Of a stretch of 64,000 nucleotides of DNA, positions 61,417-64,000 are shown in pieces. How positions within the stretch are numbered: the first letter of the stretch is position 1; every line of letters begins with the position of its first letter. The notes under the pieces are model-generated. The model worked only from the letters and a program-made list of their open reading frames with translations. It was not told where the DNA came from and ran no database searches. Made by a program: the position numbers and the translations under genes. The stretch is from positions 1 through 64,000 of the forward strand of contig CAUYUJ010012158.1 of NCBI GenBank assembly GCA_963575745.1, written 5' to 3'. Source of the DNA: Prorocentrum cordatum. Its lineage: Eukaryota > Sar > Dinophyceae > Prorocentrales > Prorocentraceae.

Positions 61417-61533
61417 GAGCTCCGCGCGGATTTCCTGGAACGGCGCTGGGCGCCTCGGACGCCGCCCCTGGCGCGCTCCGCGAGCCAGGGAGGCGGGGTC
61501 CCAGCGCCGATCCAAGAGGACCGCGCGGAGCTC
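61417..61533. repeat. Imperfect foldback of ~117 bp
   Basis: The ends GAGCTCCGCGCGG and CCGCGCGGAGCTC are perfect inverses, and CGGCGCTGGG / CCCAGCGCCG continue the pairing inward. Outside the ends, weaker pairing extends through AAACA/TGTTT segments. Confidence 0.75.
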
Positions 61534-62095
61534 GCAAAGTTTATGTTTATGGAGTTGTTTGTTCCTCCACCCTTCCCTCGCCTTCCTGACTCCTTTCTGC
61601 TCCTCCAAGTTCGTCCTTCGGGAGCAACGTTAAGGGGGATAGGCTCAGGGGGGCCGCCTCGACTCCCAATCGCCCCACTGATCACCGATAGGGGCCCGAT
61701 GGTCCACCCCGCCCGGGAGCGTGCGGATTCGCCATCCGGGGCCTGTCGCCGACTTGTCGGCGATGCATCGCCAATTCCGGGTCGATGTTTCCTCCCTTGG
61801 GCGGGTTCTCCTGACGTTGCCCCTCACAACGGGGGGACGGGAGTTCGAACTCTCCCAGGCGAGCCATTTGAGGCCCCCGTCCCCCGTCGTGGGAGCCCGG
61901 CCCAGACCCGCGCCGCATCCCAGGCCCCCTCCCCCCGCTCCCACACCGTCCCCCCCAGAGCAGCTTCAAATCAGACCCGCCTCGCATGTTCGTCCTCCTG
62001 CTCTCATGAGGCCTGGAGTATGCATTTTGGTCCAGGCCGCGTTCAGTACTTATCGCTGGCTGCCGTGCCTGCCATCCTGCGGTTGATTGGTGGTC
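61534..62095. other. Spacer, no supported gene
   Basis: GC-rich ordinary sequence. A 61840-61858 segment GGGAGTTCGAACTCTCCC looks like a tRNA T-arm, but no cloverleaf can be built around it. Confidence 0.4.
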
Positions 62096-62566
62096 ATGGC
62101 GGCCAGCCGTGATGTTTCCTTGGCTCAGCTGGCGCTGGAGAACGGCTGCTCCGAGATTTCCCTGGACGAGTCGAGTGCGTTTGCCACTGTGTGGATGTAC
62201 GCAATAGTCACCTCCCTTATGCTTCTCCTCGTAACCTCGTTCCCACACTTCATGTGCACCCAGGAGGCGAGGATGGACGCCCACGTGCAGGCGACCTCCG
62301 ACGAGGCAGAGCCGACTGGTGACTCGGCGCAGGCAAAGGCCTCAGCTGCCGAGGCCGACAAGGCAGTCGATCCCGACCCAAATCTGGAGGCAGCCAGGCT
62401 CCACATGTGGAGGACCAGCGCGACCGATGCCGAAATGGGCGCCAACAGGTGGCGCCCGTTGTGGTCTACCCCCATCTCGGCGGCGCGCCCGGGGGAAGAG
62501 GCGGACGGCGTGGGCCTTCTCAGAAAGCTTGATATATGGAGTAGAGGTCAGAGGCGTCAGCGATAG
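62096..62566 (+). CDS. Small single-pass membrane protein, unknown
   Basis: From the ATG at 62096 (MAASRDVSLAQLALENG) the product is 156 residues. A clear membrane segment lies at about residues 30-50 (AIVTSLMLLLVTSF) followed by an acidic/Ala-rich region. No family is recognised. The last 20 codons overlap, in another frame, the beginning of the LINE-like fragment, so the natural C-terminus may have been replaced by the insertion. Confidence 0.45.
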   Translation: MAASRDVSLAQLALENGCSEISLDESSAFATVWMYAIVTSLMLLLVTSFPHFMCTQEARMDAHVQATSDEAEPTGDSAQAKASAAEADKAVDPDPNLEAARLHMWRTSATDAEMGANRWRPLWSTPISAARPGEEADGVGLLRKLDIWSRGQRRQR

Positions 62567-64000
62567 TGAGCTCAACGCCCTCAGGAAGCAATGCCAGACG
62601 TACCAGAAGCCATATCATGGTGGAGTCTCAGCGGGTGCGAAGATGGCATTGCACGGAGATCCTGCGATCAGGGAAGCTTTTGCCCCAGCGGCGCAATGAT
62701 GCAGAATGTTATGGCTATCCCAAGTCTTCCCTGTTCAGGCCATGGCTACGACGGCGCAATTATTTGATTGGTGGCAAGCTACAGTGAACGTTCCTGGTAT
62801 CGTGGCGAAATTGTTTATGACATGCGGTCCATTGCAGCGGGCAGCCCTATCCATTGGTCGTGCAGGTTGGCAGGCACTCTCTGGTGACAGGTGGCTGAAA
62901 CATAATGGAACCAGCTAAACCCAGTCATGTTGCAGCGGCTTTTGGAGGAAGGTCTGAGCCGTCAGCATGCATTACGTGTAGGTCAAAAGTGGTTTGATGA
63001 CCTTTATGCTCGAGTACCCTTTGATCTTACACGCCCCTTTACCAGAGCAAGATCGAGGAAATCCAATCAGCACCATAAGCTCTGCATCATGAACTGTATA
63101 TGCGATGGAGTATGGACGCGGTTCCGAGCACTACGCGAGGGCTACATAATTGACGGTAGGTGTGAGTGTGGGGTGATGGACACGCTGGCGCATAGGCTGG
63201 CTGATTGCACGCTGGCGCCAGTCCAATATGCGCGGCGCGAGGCAGCTGTGGGCGAGGATTTTCTGCAAAGTATCCGTGGCTCGCCTGATGAGAAGACTCT
63301 ACTCGGCGGCTGCTTCAAGTTCACCGACGCCGACATTCCGAATATGAATACAGGCATTCAGGCGTGCATAGTGGACACACATGGTCAAGAAGTGGACTCA
63401 TCCCCTGAAGCCCTGGTGGCGGATGCGGTCCCTGAGGACACCGAGTTCATTGAGATTGCCATCGGCGGTTCATGCTCGAAGCCTGGGCTTCTGGTTTTGC
63501 AGCGCGCTGGATGGGCAATTACCATATTAGACCCCTCAGTCGGATGTACCACTGAGGCGTTTGTTTGCCCCCAGTGCCGCCGACGCTGCCCCAGGCCTCG
63601 GCGATGGCGGAGTACTTGGCTTACGCGTGCACTGGGCAAGTGGTTGGCCGAAGGTGCTGGGCGTATGTTGACTTCATGGGCGCGGTGAAAGCTGCCACCG
63701 CATCGGATAAGAGGCAATTGGCGGTCAACTCTATGCACAGCGGCGCGTTGCATTTCGCGAAGAGCATGCCTGGGCAGTATCGCGTGGAAAATGTGATTCA
63801 CACCAACGCCCACAAATCTGGTGAAGACTATGAGAAGCTGGATGGCGCCACGAGGAGGTTAACGGACGGCAGCGCGATGACGGATGATTTCGCAAAGCAG
63901 GGCGCCAAGATGCACGAGGCTATCACATATGATTTTGCCGAACGCATGCAGCAAGTTGAGGACAGGTGTCTCAAGTTGTCCAAGCAGGTGGCAGGCAATC
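62512..64000 (+). mobile_element. Decayed non-LTR (LINE) retrotransposon 3' part, cut by the window end
   Basis: Translated segments resemble the end of a LINE polyprotein in order. After the reverse transcriptase comes YGVEVRGVSDSELNALRK (62530-62590) and MALHGDPAIREAFAPAA (to 62696), a TGA at 62697, TTAQLFDWWQATVNVPG (62750-62800), then after a frame change near 62915 a Cys/His zinc site C-E-C-G...H...C (about 63162-63215), then an RNase H domain whose first motif reads I-G-G-S-C instead of T-D-G-S (63461-63475). A second frame change near 63565 leads to LPQASAMAEYLAYACTG and AYVDFMGAVKAATAS with the other RNase H acids. The copy is inactive by these breaks. Its 3' end and any poly(A) lie outside the window. 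Confidence 0.65.

Noticed and set aside
61838-61860. tRNA-like T-arm
   Set aside because: No acceptor, D or anticodon stem could be built on either strand at proper spacing.

Overview
This looks like nuclear DNA of a core dinoflagellate; I cannot name the genus. The evidence is: two partial copies of the dinoflagellate trans-spliced leader (SL) lying just upstream of two genes, GC-rich coding sequence with 3' splice-like tracts, genes cut into many short exons by huge TCC/GGA-rich introns, and a heavy load of retroelements and satellites. There is no sign of bacterial operons, ribosome binding sites, tRNA or rRNA genes, or CRISPR. Exon limits of the spliced genes are read from frame and AG/GT context only and are approximate.

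Left part (1-13,000): compact, mostly single-exon genes. On the minus strand are a 2-oxoglutarate dioxygenase-like gene (526-1932), an apparently intact cytosine-5 DNA methyltransferase (5389-6816) and a HAD-like/coiled-coil gene (10347-12038). On the plus strand are a Gln/Gly/Tyr repeat protein (2254-3625), an unknown Pro/Ser-rich protein with a CxxC pair (8457-9926) and a lysine-rich-tail gene (12562-12993). The last two genes of this block diverge from a 0.5-kb spacer that carries one relict SL facing each gene, which marks both as processed retrogenes. Between the genes lie polypurine tracts, tetranucleotide arrays, A-rich blocks and an array of perfect palindromes (4672-5021).

Middle (14,000-36,000): four large interrupted genes. 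One is on the minus strand (14099-18253, belonging to what looks like a multicopy dinoflagellate family) and three are on the plus strand (19391-22619, 23180-24650, 25769-28590), followed by 28733-33258. Several of these share KKPAA/KRPAA basic modules and charged helical exons. The last gene is entangled with two inverted arms of a 90-bp satellite (31149-31809 and 34198-35497), a foldback-like architecture.

Right part (36,000-64,000): a 702-residue protein of probable transposon origin (36471-38579), a multi-exon SAM-methyltransferase-like gene (39697-43776), a small TA-flanked MITE (44288-44465), 11-bp-period satellites, a young full-length Ty1/copia retrotransposon (50289-58253) with near-identical LTRs and a 5-bp target duplication inserted into an already decayed gene, a small membrane protein (62096-62566) and a decayed LINE-type element that runs off the right edge.

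The most notable items are the relict-SL pair, the foldback-like satellite arms with their shared 58-bp core element, the unusual copia element (gag and pol in one frame split by a single TGA, an extra PPC domain, a C-terminal membrane/coiled-coil extension and a lost RNase H aspartate), and the palindrome array.
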